Below are positions 44,181 through 52,816 of a stretch of DNA of 64,000 nt, piece after piece (the stretch's first letter is position 1; each line of letters opens with the position of its first letter). The stretch is taken from assembly GCF_013373365.1 (NCBI RefSeq), contig NZ_CP035925.1, positions 2,418,001 through 2,482,000 of the forward strand, given 5' to 3'. Source of the stretch: Lentibacillus sp. CBA3610. GTDB taxonomy: Bacteria > Bacillota > Bacilli > Bacillales > Amphibacillaceae. The position numbers and the translations under genes were made by a program. The notes beneath the pieces were generated by a model. That model was not told the origin of the DNA, searched no databases, and saw nothing but the letters and a program-made list of their open reading frames with translations.

Positions 44181-45239
44181 ATGTTAAACACAGCTATCAA
44201 AGAACTTTTATTTGAAGGAACTGTTATTCCTGCACATCCGCTTGCCATTACAGAAGATAAAAAATTGGATGAACAACACCAACGCGCCTTAACAAACTAT
44301 TATATCGATGCTGGTGCTGGTGGCATTGCCGTTGGTGTTCATACAACGCAATTTGATATTCGTGATCCTGAATTTCAGCTGTTCGAAAAAGTACTAATGC
44401 TAGCTGCAGAAGAAGTCGACAGTCGTGATTTAAAGCGACCGTTTATAAAGATAGCAGGCATTTGCGGACCGACAGATCAAGCTATTCAAGAGGCTGAAAT
44501 CGCGAAAACATTAGGTTATGATTTAGGTCTGTTAAGTTTTGGAGGCTTACATGATTGGTCGGAAGAAGAATTACTGACACATGCTGAACACGTTTCAGCG
44601 GAAATTCCCATCTTTGGCTTTTATTTGCAGCCAGCCATTGGAGGAAGATTGCTGAGCTATGATTTTTGGAAAAAATTTGCTGAAATTCCGAATGTGCACG
44701 CTATCAAAATTGCACCATTTGATCGTTATAAAACATTGGATGTCGTAAGAGCTGTATGCCATTCCAGTAGAAAAGATGCGGTTGCCCTTTACACAGGAAA
44801 TGATGACAATATCATTCAAGATTTACTGACAACTTATCAGGTGAAAGCTGACGATAAAATGGTATCCAAAAACATAGTAGGTGGTTTATTAGGACACTGG
44901 GCCGTTTGGACGAAAACGGCTGTTGAGCAATTTGAGCAAATTAAGCAAATACGTGAACAAAATGGAGATTTAACGCAATTTTTCCCATTGGCACATCAAG
45001 TAACTGATGCAAACGCAGCTTTCTTTGATGCAGCGAATCATTTTAAAGGATGTATTGCCGGCATCAATGAAGTCCTTGCACGGCAAGGGCTCCTGAAAGG
45101 GAATTGGTGCTTACGGGATGAAGAGAAATTAAGCCCGCGACAATCGGCGGAAATAGATCGGGTTTATATGGATTACCCGCACTTATCCGATGATAACTTC
45201 ATCAAAGAAAATCTTGCAAAATGGCTGAAACAAGTTTAA
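44181..45239 (+). CDS. DHDPS/NAL-superfamily lyase or aldolase
   Basis: A 352-aa TIM barrel of the dihydrodipicolinate synthase family, longer than the usual 300 aa. GAGGIAVGVHTTQFD corresponds to the GTTGE loop with changes, IFGFYLQPAIGG gives the Tyr region, and the Schiff-base Lys is in VHAIKIAPFDRYK. Family members cleave or dehydrate 2-keto-3-deoxy acids with pyruvate chemistry. With the neighbouring Gfo/Idh and epimerase genes it would form a short sugar-acid route. AGACAAGGAG precedes the ATG. Confidence 0.85.
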   Translation: MLNTAIKELLFEGTVIPAHPLAITEDKKLDEQHQRALTNYYIDAGAGGIAVGVHTTQFDIRDPEFQLFEKVLMLAAEEVDSRDLKRPFIKIAGICGPTDQAIQEAEIAKTLGYDLGLLSFGGLHDWSEEELLTHAEHVSAEIPIFGFYLQPAIGGRLLSYDFWKKFAEIPNVHAIKIAPFDRYKTLDVVRAVCHSSRKDAVALYTGNDDNIIQDLLTTYQVKADDKMVSKNIVGGLLGHWAVWTKTAVEQFEQIKQIREQNGDLTQFFPLAHQVTDANAAFFDAANHFKGCIAGINEVLARQGLLKGNWCLRDEEKLSPRQSAEIDRVYMDYPHLSDDNFIKENLAKWLKQV

Positions 45240-45262
45240 CTCAAAGCTTGGAGATGAAGCTC

Positions 45263-45300
45263 AATCGATGGGGTGATTCATTCCCCATCGATTACTATTT
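45263..45300 (+). terminator. Terminator or attenuator before the regulator
   Basis: AATCGATGGGG at 45263-45273 and CCCCATCGATT at 45283-45293 form a perfect 11-bp stem with a 9-base loop, followed by ACTATTTT. Confidence 0.8.
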
Positions 45301-45394
45301 TGAACTTATCGGGTTTAACTAATTATGGCATTTTATATGGTAAAAATAGAACGATAACGGACGTTTAATACTTTATGGTGAAGGAGACGTAACC

Positions 45395-46699
45395 ATGATA
45401 ACCATTGGAATAATTGGACCAAGCTGGACAAACAGTCGAATTAAGCGCTCAATGGATATGTTCCCGAATTTCGATCCCATCTATCAAACTTCCAATAATA
45501 TCTATGACGCGCCTAAATTTACAAAAGCTTTAATTGGAAAATGTGATGTACTACTGTATTCCGGGTTTATCCCTTATTCCATTTCCAAACATGAAATACC
45601 GAGCAACCTCCCAGCACATTTTATTCCAATAAAAGGTGGCTCCTTATATCGTTCGTTATATAAATTACAAAAACGCCTAACAAACTTTAATATGATTTCC
45701 ATTGATACCTTATCCCCACATGAAATTAACCGAATCAACCAGGAGTTGAATGAATCCATAACGAGCATTCATTACGATTCCAGACTATCCTTAGCCCAAA
45801 CTGACGAAATCGTCGCCTTTCATGAAGCCGCTTACAAAAAACAAAAGACCGATTGTGCACTAACTGGATTAAAAGTCGTTTCTAAAGCCTTAACAAAAAA
45901 AGAAGTTCCAAACGAATGGATTGTGCCGACAGAAGAAGATATTATTGTCACATTGGAACGAGCACTTTTATCAACGGAGCAACGAAAAAAACTCGAGTCA
46001 CAAATTGTTTTTGGTATTGTCCATATCGACAACATGGATCAATTAAAACGACAATTCACGTCAGAACAACGAATTCAACGACTTTATCTGGATGTTCAAA
46101 AAGCAATCCTGGACTTTGTGGAAGTTTTGGAGGGATATTTAACAGCTCTAAGCGGAAATGAGTATATGTTTGTGACCACACGAGGAACATTTGAGCGTGT
46201 GACACAAGGATATAAATATTTTCCACTCATCCAGGAAATGAAAAAAGAGCGAAACGTACGTATTTCGGTTGGAATCGGGTTTGGTGTATCCGCAAATGAA
46301 GCGGGTTCACACGCGCGAATGGCTTTGACCCAATCAATTGATTTTGGAGGAGAAGAATGCTTTATCGTGAAAGAAGATCGCAGCGTAATTGGGCCAATTG
46401 ATAAAGACGCGCCACTCACCTATCCATTAAATATCACTGACGAGGAATTATTGAAGTTAACTGAGGAGACTAATATATCCCCCTATTATTTGCGCAAAGT
46501 GAATTCAATCATTCAACGTCAGCATAATGATACGTTTACAGCTCAGGACCTTGCTGTTTCATTAGGCGTGACAACAAGAAGTGCACACCGGATATTACTG
46601 GCTTGGCTGGATGCAAACATTGTAGAAATCACTGGTATTGAGAAACAACAGACAAAAGGTCGACCACGGCAAGTTTATAAAATGCTTTTAACGAGGTGA
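45395..46699 (+). CDS. Regulator with GGDEF-like core and C-terminal winged helix
   Basis: A 434-aa protein. The N-terminal 150 residues resemble a receptor-type domain (ITIGIIGPSWTNSRIKRSMD). The middle 205-345 reads like a degenerate nucleotide-cyclase fold: IVFGIVHIDNMDQLKRQF, ALSGNEYMFVTTRG where GGDEF would be, and RISVGIGFGVSANEAGSHAR. The C-terminus has a helix-turn-helix FTAQDLAVSLGVTTRSAHRI and a wing with GRPRQVYKM. The catalytic GGDEF residues are not kept, so ligand sensing is more likely than cyclic-di-GMP synthesis. GAAGGAGACG precedes the ATG. It likely controls the Nramp-like operon. Confidence 0.7.
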   Translation: MITIGIIGPSWTNSRIKRSMDMFPNFDPIYQTSNNIYDAPKFTKALIGKCDVLLYSGFIPYSISKHEIPSNLPAHFIPIKGGSLYRSLYKLQKRLTNFNMISIDTLSPHEINRINQELNESITSIHYDSRLSLAQTDEIVAFHEAAYKKQKTDCALTGLKVVSKALTKKEVPNEWIVPTEEDIIVTLERALLSTEQRKKLESQIVFGIVHIDNMDQLKRQFTSEQRIQRLYLDVQKAILDFVEVLEGYLTALSGNEYMFVTTRGTFERVTQGYKYFPLIQEMKKERNVRISVGIGFGVSANEAGSHARMALTQSIDFGGEECFIVKEDRSVIGPIDKDAPLTYPLNITDEELLKLTEETNISPYYLRKVNSIIQRQHNDTFTAQDLAVSLGVTTRSAHRILLAWLDANIVEITGIEKQQTKGRPRQVYKMLLTR

Positions 46700-46704
46700 T
46701 TCCA

Positions 46705-47589
46705 TTGGGTTTGAAAATTGGAATGATAGGCTTAGACACATCTCATGTGGAAATTTTCACAAAATTATTGCATGATCAAAGTAGTCACTTCAACCAGGCA
46801 AAGGTCGTTTTAGGCTGTCCATCCCCCTCTGAGGATTTAGCCTTAAGTCGGGACAGAGTAAATCAATTCACGAACATTTTAAAGGACACCTATCATGTGA
46901 CAATCACTGATTCTATCGAAACAATAGCCGAACAGACAGACGCCATGATGATAACTGCTGTAGATGGAAGAAACCATTTAGAGCTATTTAAACGTGTTGC
47001 ACATTATCAGAAACCTGTTTTTATCGATAAACCTTTGGCTGTAACAGTTCAAGAGGCACAAGAGATATTTGCCATAAGCGAATACTATAACACACCCATC
47101 ATGAGTTCTTCCTCCCTGCGTTATGCTGAATCACTACAGGAAGAAATAACAAGATCTGAAAAAACAGGACAGAAGCCAACAGGAATTTATTTGAATGGCC
47201 CGCTACCTTTTATTAAAGAAATACCCTATTATTTTTGGTACGGCATTCATATGATAGAGATACTTGTGACGTTTTTAGGACCGCATTATAAAAGCGTTCA
47301 CGCTCAGGGAACTGATAATTATGATGTGATTACAGCCGAATGGCAGGATGGCAGCTTCGGGATTATTCGCGGTGATCATAAATGGCACGGAAAATTTGAA
47401 GCAGTACTACACTATGAGGACAAGTCGATTCATCTACCAATCTATCAGGACCAAACCTCTTATTATGCTTGTTTATTAAAAGAGATCATTTCCTTCTTTG
47501 AAACTGGGAAAAATCCCATACCAAAGGAGGAAACACTTGGAATTATTCAATTAATCGAAGTTGCTAATGACAAGCGTAGAGTAATTTGA
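46705..47589 (+). CDS. Gfo/Idh/MocA-family oxidoreductase
   Basis: A 294-aa NAD(P)-dependent dehydrogenase. IGMIGLDTSHVEIFTKLL gives a modified nucleotide loop, MITAVDGRNHLELF and VFIDKPLAVTVQEAQ supply the (E/D)KP motif. WYGIHMIEILVTFLGP lies in the C-terminal sheet domain. GAGGTGATTCCA favours the TTG at 46705 over the GTG at 46696, which overlaps the regulator stop. It completes the 41.9-47.6 kb cassette and could oxidise or reduce the imported sugar derivative. Confidence 0.82.
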   Translation: MGLKIGMIGLDTSHVEIFTKLLHDQSSHFNQAKVVLGCPSPSEDLALSRDRVNQFTNILKDTYHVTITDSIETIAEQTDAMMITAVDGRNHLELFKRVAHYQKPVFIDKPLAVTVQEAQEIFAISEYYNTPIMSSSSLRYAESLQEEITRSEKTGQKPTGIYLNGPLPFIKEIPYYFWYGIHMIEILVTFLGPHYKSVHAQGTDNYDVITAEWQDGSFGIIRGDHKWHGKFEAVLHYEDKSIHLPIYQDQTSYYACLLKEIISFFETGKNPIPKEETLGIIQLIEVANDKRRVI

Positions 47590-47629
47590 TAGAAACACTC
47601 CCCCAAAGTGTTCTTTTCAATTTCCGCAT

Positions 47630-47682
47630 CCAAAAAAGCCACTGCAAGGCTCGTATTTCATGATTCTGGCAGTGGCTTGATT
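47630..47682. terminator. Bidirectional terminator
   Basis: AAGCCACTGC at 47636-47645 and GCAGTGGCTT at 47669-47678 form a perfect stem. The minus strand then has TTTTTTG and the plus strand GATTTTC. It separates the oxidoreductase from the oppositely oriented nitrilase remnant. Confidence 0.8.
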
Positions 47683-47759
47683 TTCAACTACTTTGCTTGT
47701 TCTAAATTAACTTTTCCATTAATTTACCCAGTTTCTTGAACCTGCCAGGCAAAACGATC

Positions 47760-48078
47760 CTATTTATCCCATACCACGTTCTCCTGTTTTTTTTCATTAA
47801 CCCTCAACTGGAAAATATCTGGTCTTGAATAATGTCCTGCAACATCAAAATCAAAGTGACTTTCAGCAATCTTATCAAGGTTCAAATCAGCATAAATGAT
47901 TTTTTCTTCTCCAAATACCGGCTCTGCCACATACTCTCCAAGAGGACCAACGATGCAGCTGCCGCCCCTCGTCAATTCATGCGGTGAATTTTCAAATTCT
48001 TCACGTTCAGTTATTTCTTCCGGGTACATATCTTTCGTGGAATATTGATTACATGAAAGAACAAAACATCTCCTCCGT
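47760..48078 (-). pseudogene. 3' remnant of a nitrilase-family hydrolase
   Basis: The minus-strand frame reads CFVLSCNQYSTKDMYPEE, then RGGSCIVGPLGEYVAEPVFG, IIYADLNLDKIAESHFDFDV and GHYSRPDIFQL, the C-terminal third of a carbon-nitrogen hydrolase. The CNQ stretch sits at the catalytic Cys strand. Everything upstream is missing. The break is close to an REP-like motif at 48147. Confidence 0.75.
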
Positions 48079-48146
48079 TATATTCCGAAAGCACAGTTGA
48101 ATCGTGAAACGTAAGAAAGTCTCTGAGGAAAATACCTCATCCATAG

Positions 48147-48160
48147 TGACAGGCACCCAC
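48147..48160. repeat. REP-like motif GTGACAGGCACCCA
   Basis: One of several GTGACAGGCACC-type motifs in this window; others are at 27600, 29924, 51377, 53709 and 54087. They match the ends of the transposase pseudogene at 53.7-54.1 kb. Confidence 0.6.
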
Positions 48161-48291
48161 ATCAATAGAATTAAACTAGGTAAAAAATCATAAGAATAAA
48201 TCAGTTTTATCATCAAACTGATCTCTGACAGACTGATTTTCAACATATTTATCTCCAACATTAGTAAAAAATAATAATTAAAGTGAATTTA

Positions 48292-48320
48292 TTGAAATCA
48301 CAGTAAACTTATTGTATACT
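48292..48320 (+). promoter_or_regulatory. mvaA promoter
   Basis: TTGAAA at 48292-48297 and TATACT at 48315-48320 are separated by exactly 17 bases, a good housekeeping promoter 77 bases before the start codon. Confidence 0.8.
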
Positions 48321-48324
48321 TACT

Positions 48325-48339
48325 TTCAACAATGTTGAA
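48325..48339. promoter_or_regulatory. 15-bp palindrome after the mvaA -10 box
   Basis: TTCAACAATGTTGAA is perfectly symmetrical around a central A and starts 5 bases after the -10 box. A second related half, AACATTGTTTCA, follows at about 48348-48359. It is likely an operator for an unlinked regulator. Confidence 0.5.
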
Positions 48340-48363
48340 TTAAATTAAACATTGTTTCATAAA

Positions 48364-48378
48364 ATGTAATCGGTTTCA
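48364..48378. promoter_or_regulatory. cre site upstream of mvaA
   Basis: ATGTAATCGGTTTCA fits the CcpA consensus WTGNAANCGNWNNCW at every position. It lies downstream of the promoter and just before the ribosome site, where CcpA acts as a roadblock. This suggests carbon catabolite repression, which would fit a catabolic rather than a biosynthetic gene. Confidence 0.65.
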
Positions 48379-48396
48379 ATAATTGGAGGTATCATA

Positions 48397-49656
48397 ATGA
48401 CATCACGCATCTCAAAATTTTATCAAAGATCACCTGAAGAAAGACTGGAAATTGTAGCTGAATCTGCAGGCCTCTCTGAAGAAGAACAAAAAATCTTATC
48501 AGGTGAAAAGAAATTCAGTCTAAATCAAGCAGATCATATGATTGAAAATGTTATAGGAGTATTACCCATTCCATTAGGTCTAGCTGTTAACTTTAAGGTA
48601 GATGGTAAGGATGTTTTCGTTCCAATGGCCACAGAAGAACCATCAGTAATTGCTGCTGTCAGCCACGCAGCGAAATACTCATATTCCACCGGTGGATTTC
48701 ACACATCATATTCCGGATCAATTATGAGAGCTCAAGTTCAAGTGACTGGCTTAAAAGATCCATATTTTGCTTCAGCTAAACTCTATGAGGCTAAAGAAGA
48801 ATTACTGGCTTTTTGTAATGAACAGGATCCCACGCTTGTTTCATTTGGAGGTGGAGCGATCGATTTGGAAGTTAAGCTAATCCAGGCAGAGCACGAAAAG
48901 ATGCTTGTTGTGCATTTAATTGTGGATACCAAAGATGCAATGGGTGCAAATACAGTTAATACCATGGCTGAGGCAAGTGCTCCCTTAATTGAGAAAATTA
49001 CTGGTGGTCAAGTCGTGCTGCGAATTTTATCTAATTTAGCTGATCGTCGTGTTGTTCGTGCAAGAGCAGTATTTGAAAATCCTTTCGGAGAAGACCGGGA
49101 AGCTGCCGATCGTTTTATGTACGCATATAAGTTGGCTGCGCACGATCCTTACCGGGCAACAACTCATAACAAAGGCATCATGAATGGTGTTACAGCAGTC
49201 GTCCTGGCTACCGGCAATGATACGCGGGCGATTGAGGCAGGTGCCCATGCATATGCTGCCAGGTCAGGAAAATATGAAACGTTGACGCGTTATGAATTTG
49301 GAGACAATGGCAACATAGTTGGAACAATTGAGTTACCGCTTGCGATTGGTTTGGTTGGTGGGGCAACACAATCTCATCCGGTTGCTAAAACGGCAACAAA
49401 GATTTTAAATGCTCAAACATCCGAGGAATTGTCAGGAATCATAGCTTCAATTGGTTTAGCTCAGAATTTTGCAGGATTAAAAGCTTTAGCAACAGAGGGT
49501 ATCCAAAAAGGACATATGAAACTACATGCCAGAAATATGGCCGCAATGGCTGGTGCAAAGGATGAACAAATTGATGAAGTTATCAGGATTGCTGCCGAAA
49601 ATGAATCCTACACGTTTGATGGAATCAAGGAGATTGTTAAAAACCTTCAATCATAG
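48397..49656 (+). CDS. mvaA: HMG-CoA reductase, class II
   Basis: A 419-aa class II hydroxymethylglutaryl-CoA reductase. Catalytic residues are visible in ATEEPSVIAAVSHAAK (Glu), THNKGIMNGV (Lys), GNDTRAIEAG (Asp) and KLHARNMA (His near the C-terminus). Class II enzymes serve either mevalonate synthesis or, as in Pseudomonas mevalonii, mevalonate oxidation to HMG-CoA. Here there is no other mevalonate-pathway gene nearby. The gene shares its operon with a TctA-type permease and carries a cre site, which favours catabolism. TTGGAGG precedes the ATG. HMG-CoA lyase is not in the window, so the direction remains inference. Confidence 0.9.
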   Translation: MTSRISKFYQRSPEERLEIVAESAGLSEEEQKILSGEKKFSLNQADHMIENVIGVLPIPLGLAVNFKVDGKDVFVPMATEEPSVIAAVSHAAKYSYSTGGFHTSYSGSIMRAQVQVTGLKDPYFASAKLYEAKEELLAFCNEQDPTLVSFGGGAIDLEVKLIQAEHEKMLVVHLIVDTKDAMGANTVNTMAEASAPLIEKITGGQVVLRILSNLADRRVVRARAVFENPFGEDREAADRFMYAYKLAAHDPYRATTHNKGIMNGVTAVVLATGNDTRAIEAGAHAYAARSGKYETLTRYEFGDNGNIVGTIELPLAIGLVGGATQSHPVAKTATKILNAQTSEELSGIIASIGLAQNFAGLKALATEGIQKGHMKLHARNMAAMAGAKDEQIDEVIRIAAENESYTFDGIKEIVKNLQS

Positions 49657-49686
49657 AAAAATCAGCATTAAAAGGAGTGAGAACGC

Positions 49687-49923
49687 ATGTCCCAAAAGCA
49701 ACAGTCATTCTTTGATATTTGGGGTGACAATGTGAACCTTAAAGATTTATTGATAGCAATGGCTATATGTATAGTAACGACCCTTGGTGGGTTTATCGTA
49801 GCACCTGGAGATGATCCACAACCGTTGATTTTCGGACTGGTTGGTGGTGTATTGGGTTTTATCATTAGTACAATCATCATTAAACCTAAAAGAGTGATTG
49901 AAGATATGGAGGAGGAGTCCTAA
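49687..49923 (+). CDS. Small two-helix membrane protein, TctB-like partner
   Basis: A 78-aa protein with two hydrophobic segments (about 20-37 and 47-67) and basic/acidic ends. Its TAATG stop-start overlap with the TctA-like gene shows coupling. TctB subunits are usually larger with four helices, so this is a minimal or unrelated small partner. AAAAGGAGTGAG precedes the ATG. A role in assembling the permease is the natural guess. Confidence 0.7.
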   Translation: MSQKQQSFFDIWGDNVNLKDLLIAMAICIVTTLGGFIVAPGDDPQPLIFGLVGGVLGFIISTIIIKPKRVIEDMEEES

Positions 49924-51275
49924 TGGATCCGATTTTAATATTTCAAATCGTTATAGCGGCAATATTAGGAGCTGGACTTTATACATTGATAGGCATCGCA
50001 CCGGGCACTGACGAAACAGCTGTTCTTGCACCGGTGACAATCGCCTTGGTTTTGTTAGGGTTTTCACCATATGTAATCCTGGCATTTTTCATGTCCGCCA
50101 TTATCGCCAAGAAACTGACAGATTCAATTCCTGTCGCTGTTGCAGGAATTCCAGGTGGCGTCATGTCAGCACCGATGGTTGAGCATGCGATGACTCTGAA
50201 GGAACATGGAGTTCCTGATATTTCGATTAAAAAGATGTCTTCCGGATCTGTCATCGGTACATTAGTGGCTATTCCACTCAGTTTTATAGTAGCTAGTCTG
50301 ATCATTCCATACGCAGATATCATTAGCGAGCACTCAGGTCTTATTTTCACATTAGGTGCTATATTTTTAGCTCTTTTGGCTAAAAACAAGATTTTATCGT
50401 TATTGATTATTATTCCATTTGCAATTCTGCTGCAAGGATTACAACACCTTTATTGGGGCTTGGACATTATACCAGATGATACATCAATCTTTGTCTCGTT
50501 TTTTCTGGGCATCACCATTGGCCCCATTGTATTCTCTTTAATCGAACTAATAGACAAGAATCATAGAGACAGTTTACCATTCTTAGGTAAGAAAGAGATT
50601 CAAATCAGAAAAACCAAGACAGAAAAAGGGCTTCCGAATCCTTTTAAAATATTGGATAAAAAAGAGTCGGGAAGTTCCGCTTTAGGAAGTGTCATAGGAA
50701 CACTGACATTTTTTCTTACACCAGTGGGTATGACTGTATTTATTGGTGAATTTATGACCAGACACGTTAAGGACCCAATCAAGAGGGCTTCCAGAGCTCT
50801 GGCAACTATGGATGGTGTCACAAACGCAGCATACATTTCCGGGACATTAATTCCTCTTATTGCCATAGGTTTGCCGCTATCTCCAATGGCAATTGGTCCT
50901 GCAGCCGGATTGTTTAATGCTCCCCCAGAATTCACACCAGAACATAACATACACCATCTGTTATCTATCACGGAAATATTAATCGTATCCGTAATAGGTG
51001 CTGTCATAGCATTACTTTTTACCTATTATATAATCGTTCGATACGCACAAAGCATTGTTCGGTTTGTATTTAAATACATTCCACATGAGGCACTAATAGG
51101 TCTATTTTCTGGTCTGGTGGTCATGTTGGCATTTATGGATGCAGGCTTTCTTAACATTTTCGGAACACTGCTGGTAGCATTGGTGGCCGGTTTACTTTAC
51201 AAAAATGGCGTTAACTACGGTGTGATGTTTATGGTCTTATATGCTGCTCCTTGGTTATTGGGATTGTTTGGATAA
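49923..51275 (+). CDS. TctA-family permease
   Basis: A 450-aa membrane protein with ten or more helices. YTLIGIAPGTDETAVLAPVT, VAGIPGGVMSAPMVEHAM and IPLIAIGLPLSPMAIGPAAG mark the tripartite tricarboxylate transporter TctA (DUF112) family. A TctC binding protein is not present. The gene is coupled to a two-helix protein and follows HMG-CoA reductase, so mevalonate or another short carboxylate is a reasonable cargo. It ends at a strong terminator. Confidence 0.85.
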   Translation: MDPILIFQIVIAAILGAGLYTLIGIAPGTDETAVLAPVTIALVLLGFSPYVILAFFMSAIIAKKLTDSIPVAVAGIPGGVMSAPMVEHAMTLKEHGVPDISIKKMSSGSVIGTLVAIPLSFIVASLIIPYADIISEHSGLIFTLGAIFLALLAKNKILSLLIIIPFAILLQGLQHLYWGLDIIPDDTSIFVSFFLGITIGPIVFSLIELIDKNHRDSLPFLGKKEIQIRKTKTEKGLPNPFKILDKKESGSSALGSVIGTLTFFLTPVGMTVFIGEFMTRHVKDPIKRASRALATMDGVTNAAYISGTLIPLIAIGLPLSPMAIGPAAGLFNAPPEFTPEHNIHHLLSITEILIVSVIGAVIALLFTYYIIVRYAQSIVRFVFKYIPHEALIGLFSGLVVMLAFMDAGFLNIFGTLLVALVAGLLYKNGVNYGVMFMVLYAAPWLLGLFG

Positions 51276-51284
51276 AAATAAATC

Positions 51285-51318
51285 AAGCCACTATTCCTAG
51301 TGAGTAGTGGCTTCTTTT
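51285..51318 (+). terminator. mvaA operon terminator
   Basis: AAGCCACTA at 51285-51293 and TAGTGGCTT at 51305-51313 form a 9-bp stem followed by CTTTT. Confidence 0.85.
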
Positions 51319-51630
51319 AAAAGTGATATTTTCAAATAAGGCATTTTTCTTAAATTCCTGTATACTACATCGGGGAGTGACAGACACCATCCGGTATGAA
51401 ATTTGTGATGGTCGTGTCGCTTTCACCTCTTTCAATTCGGCCGAGATTAATGGCGCCAACTACCGGTGGACGTATCATCTTATGTGCTGGAAAAACAAGT
51501 GGAGCGGACCGGAATGTGAGTTGGGAGGTTTGGGAGAGGGTGAAACGACGGCGCTATTACCCGATTAGGATTTGCACACAATGATTTAAAAATAAAAGAA
51601 TATCCCTTCAGACCAAAGTCGACCTACATA
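51319..51630. other. Non-coding stretch with REP-like motif
   Basis: Two overlapping plus-strand frames lack ribosome sites and are not recognisable. GTGACAGACACC at 51377-51388 is a variant of the REP-like motif. Confidence 0.4.
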
Positions 51631-51631
51631 G

Positions 51632-51670
51632 AAAAAGTGTCATGGTAAACTGCTCATGACACTTTTCTTT
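51632..51670. terminator. Strong terminator after darG
   Basis: AAAAGTGTCATG and CATGACACTTTT form a perfect 12-bp stem; T-rich sequence follows on both strands. It lies 84 bases beyond the darG stop and would stop minus-strand transcription. Confidence 0.8.
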
Positions 51671-51753
51671 ACCCGGACTGTAGAGATAAAGCGACTACAC
51701 CGACATGATTAGTCAAAGTTGGGAAATGACAAGTCCCCGATTGAAGTAAAAAA

Positions 51754-52794
51754 TCAGTTATAATGCAATGCGTGTGACTGATTGATAATATATCCCATCA
51801 ATGTTTTTTCAATAATACGGGCTTCATAAAGCGTTTGAATGCCCTGCCTAATTTCAGATTCAGAAAATCTGTCTCCTTTATCCTTCGACCATACTTTAAA
51901 TTCTGCAACAATTTCTTCTTCATTCAGTTCCTGGTTTTCTTTCAATAGATACGTAATCGTTGACACACATTCTAGTTCGTGGTCACTGGAAAATTTATTG
52001 ACTAATTCAGCAGCTTCTTTTACAAACGGCTGTAACGTTTGCAGTTTTGAATTAACTTGATCACTGACCAGTTTGTTATAAAGAATGTAATAAGCCTCTC
52101 CTGTCTTCTTGACCCCATGATAATCTTGAAATTCTTTAATATTTCGGCTAATAATATTAATTCCGTTATCATACGGTCCGAACTTATACTTTTGAAATTT
52201 AAAGTATGATTCACCAGATAAAACATCCATATAAAAGGCAGTTTTCTGTAATCGCAGTTTATTAAATCTTTGTAAGTGATGTTTGATATCCATTAGTATA
52301 AGGGCAGATAAACTCAATTTTGGTTCCACTTTCGGTTGGACTTTATAATTTTGTGATGGTTCATAAATGTATATCTCTACATTATCATCTACAACAGCCA
52401 TTTTTTCCTCCATTAGTTTTTTCACGTCTTGCCAATTCAGGCCGCCATTGCCACTTCCTAATGGTGGGATGGCTACTGACTTAAGATTTAACTGGTCAAT
52501 CAACAAAATAAGCGCATTTAATCCTTTCTCGATGTATTCCATTTTGGATTTAGCTCGCCATTTATCTTTAGTGGGGAAGTTTATAATGATCTTTCCGTTC
52601 TCTTCAAAATGATGAAGTGTACCGATGCGCAAATCACCTGATTTTACAGCTCTTTTATAATCCTTATTGTTTTCCGGATATTTCAGTTTAAACTGATAGG
52701 CGATACCTTTTCCCATGTACCCTTCACAGTTGACCGTGTTCACCAGTGCTTCTGTTGAAGATTGAAATAAATCACCCGTGGTATATTTAATCAT
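51754..52794 (-). CDS. darG: DarG antitoxin (macrodomain ADP-ribosylglycohydrolase)
   Basis: A 346-aa protein. The N-terminal macrodomain has ALVNTVNCEGYMGKGIAYQF (about 14-33) and VAIPPLGSGNGGLNW (about 107-121), the ADP-ribose pocket of DarG, which removes ADP-ribose from DNA. The C-terminal 190 residues are helical and match the toxin-binding part. The frame opens at 52839, but GTGGGGTGATAGT serves the ATG at 52794. It is directly downstream of darT with 22 bp between, the normal order. It appears intact. Confidence 0.92.
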   Translation of the reverse strand: MIKYTTGDLFQSSTEALVNTVNCEGYMGKGIAYQFKLKYPENNKDYKRAVKSGDLRIGTLHHFEENGKIIINFPTKDKWRAKSKMEYIEKGLNALILLIDQLNLKSVAIPPLGSGNGGLNWQDVKKLMEEKMAVVDDNVEIYIYEPSQNYKVQPKVEPKLSLSALILMDIKHHLQRFNKLRLQKTAFYMDVLSGESYFKFQKYKFGPYDNGINIISRNIKEFQDYHGVKKTGEAYYILYNKLVSDQVNSKLQTLQPFVKEAAELVNKFSSDHELECVSTITYLLKENQELNEEEIVAEFKVWSKDKGDRFSESEIRQGIQTLYEARIIEKTLMGYIINQSHALHYN

Positions 52795-52816
52795 ACTATC
52801 ACCCCACTTTCCCTCG

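Noticed and set aside
48049-48261. 70-codon minus-strand frame as N-terminus of the nitrilase
   Set aside because: Different reading frame and no nitrilase motifs; the nitrilase is simply truncated.
51323-51584. Overlapping plus-strand frames as small genes
   Set aside because: No ribosome sites or recognisable motifs, and an REP-like motif lies inside them.
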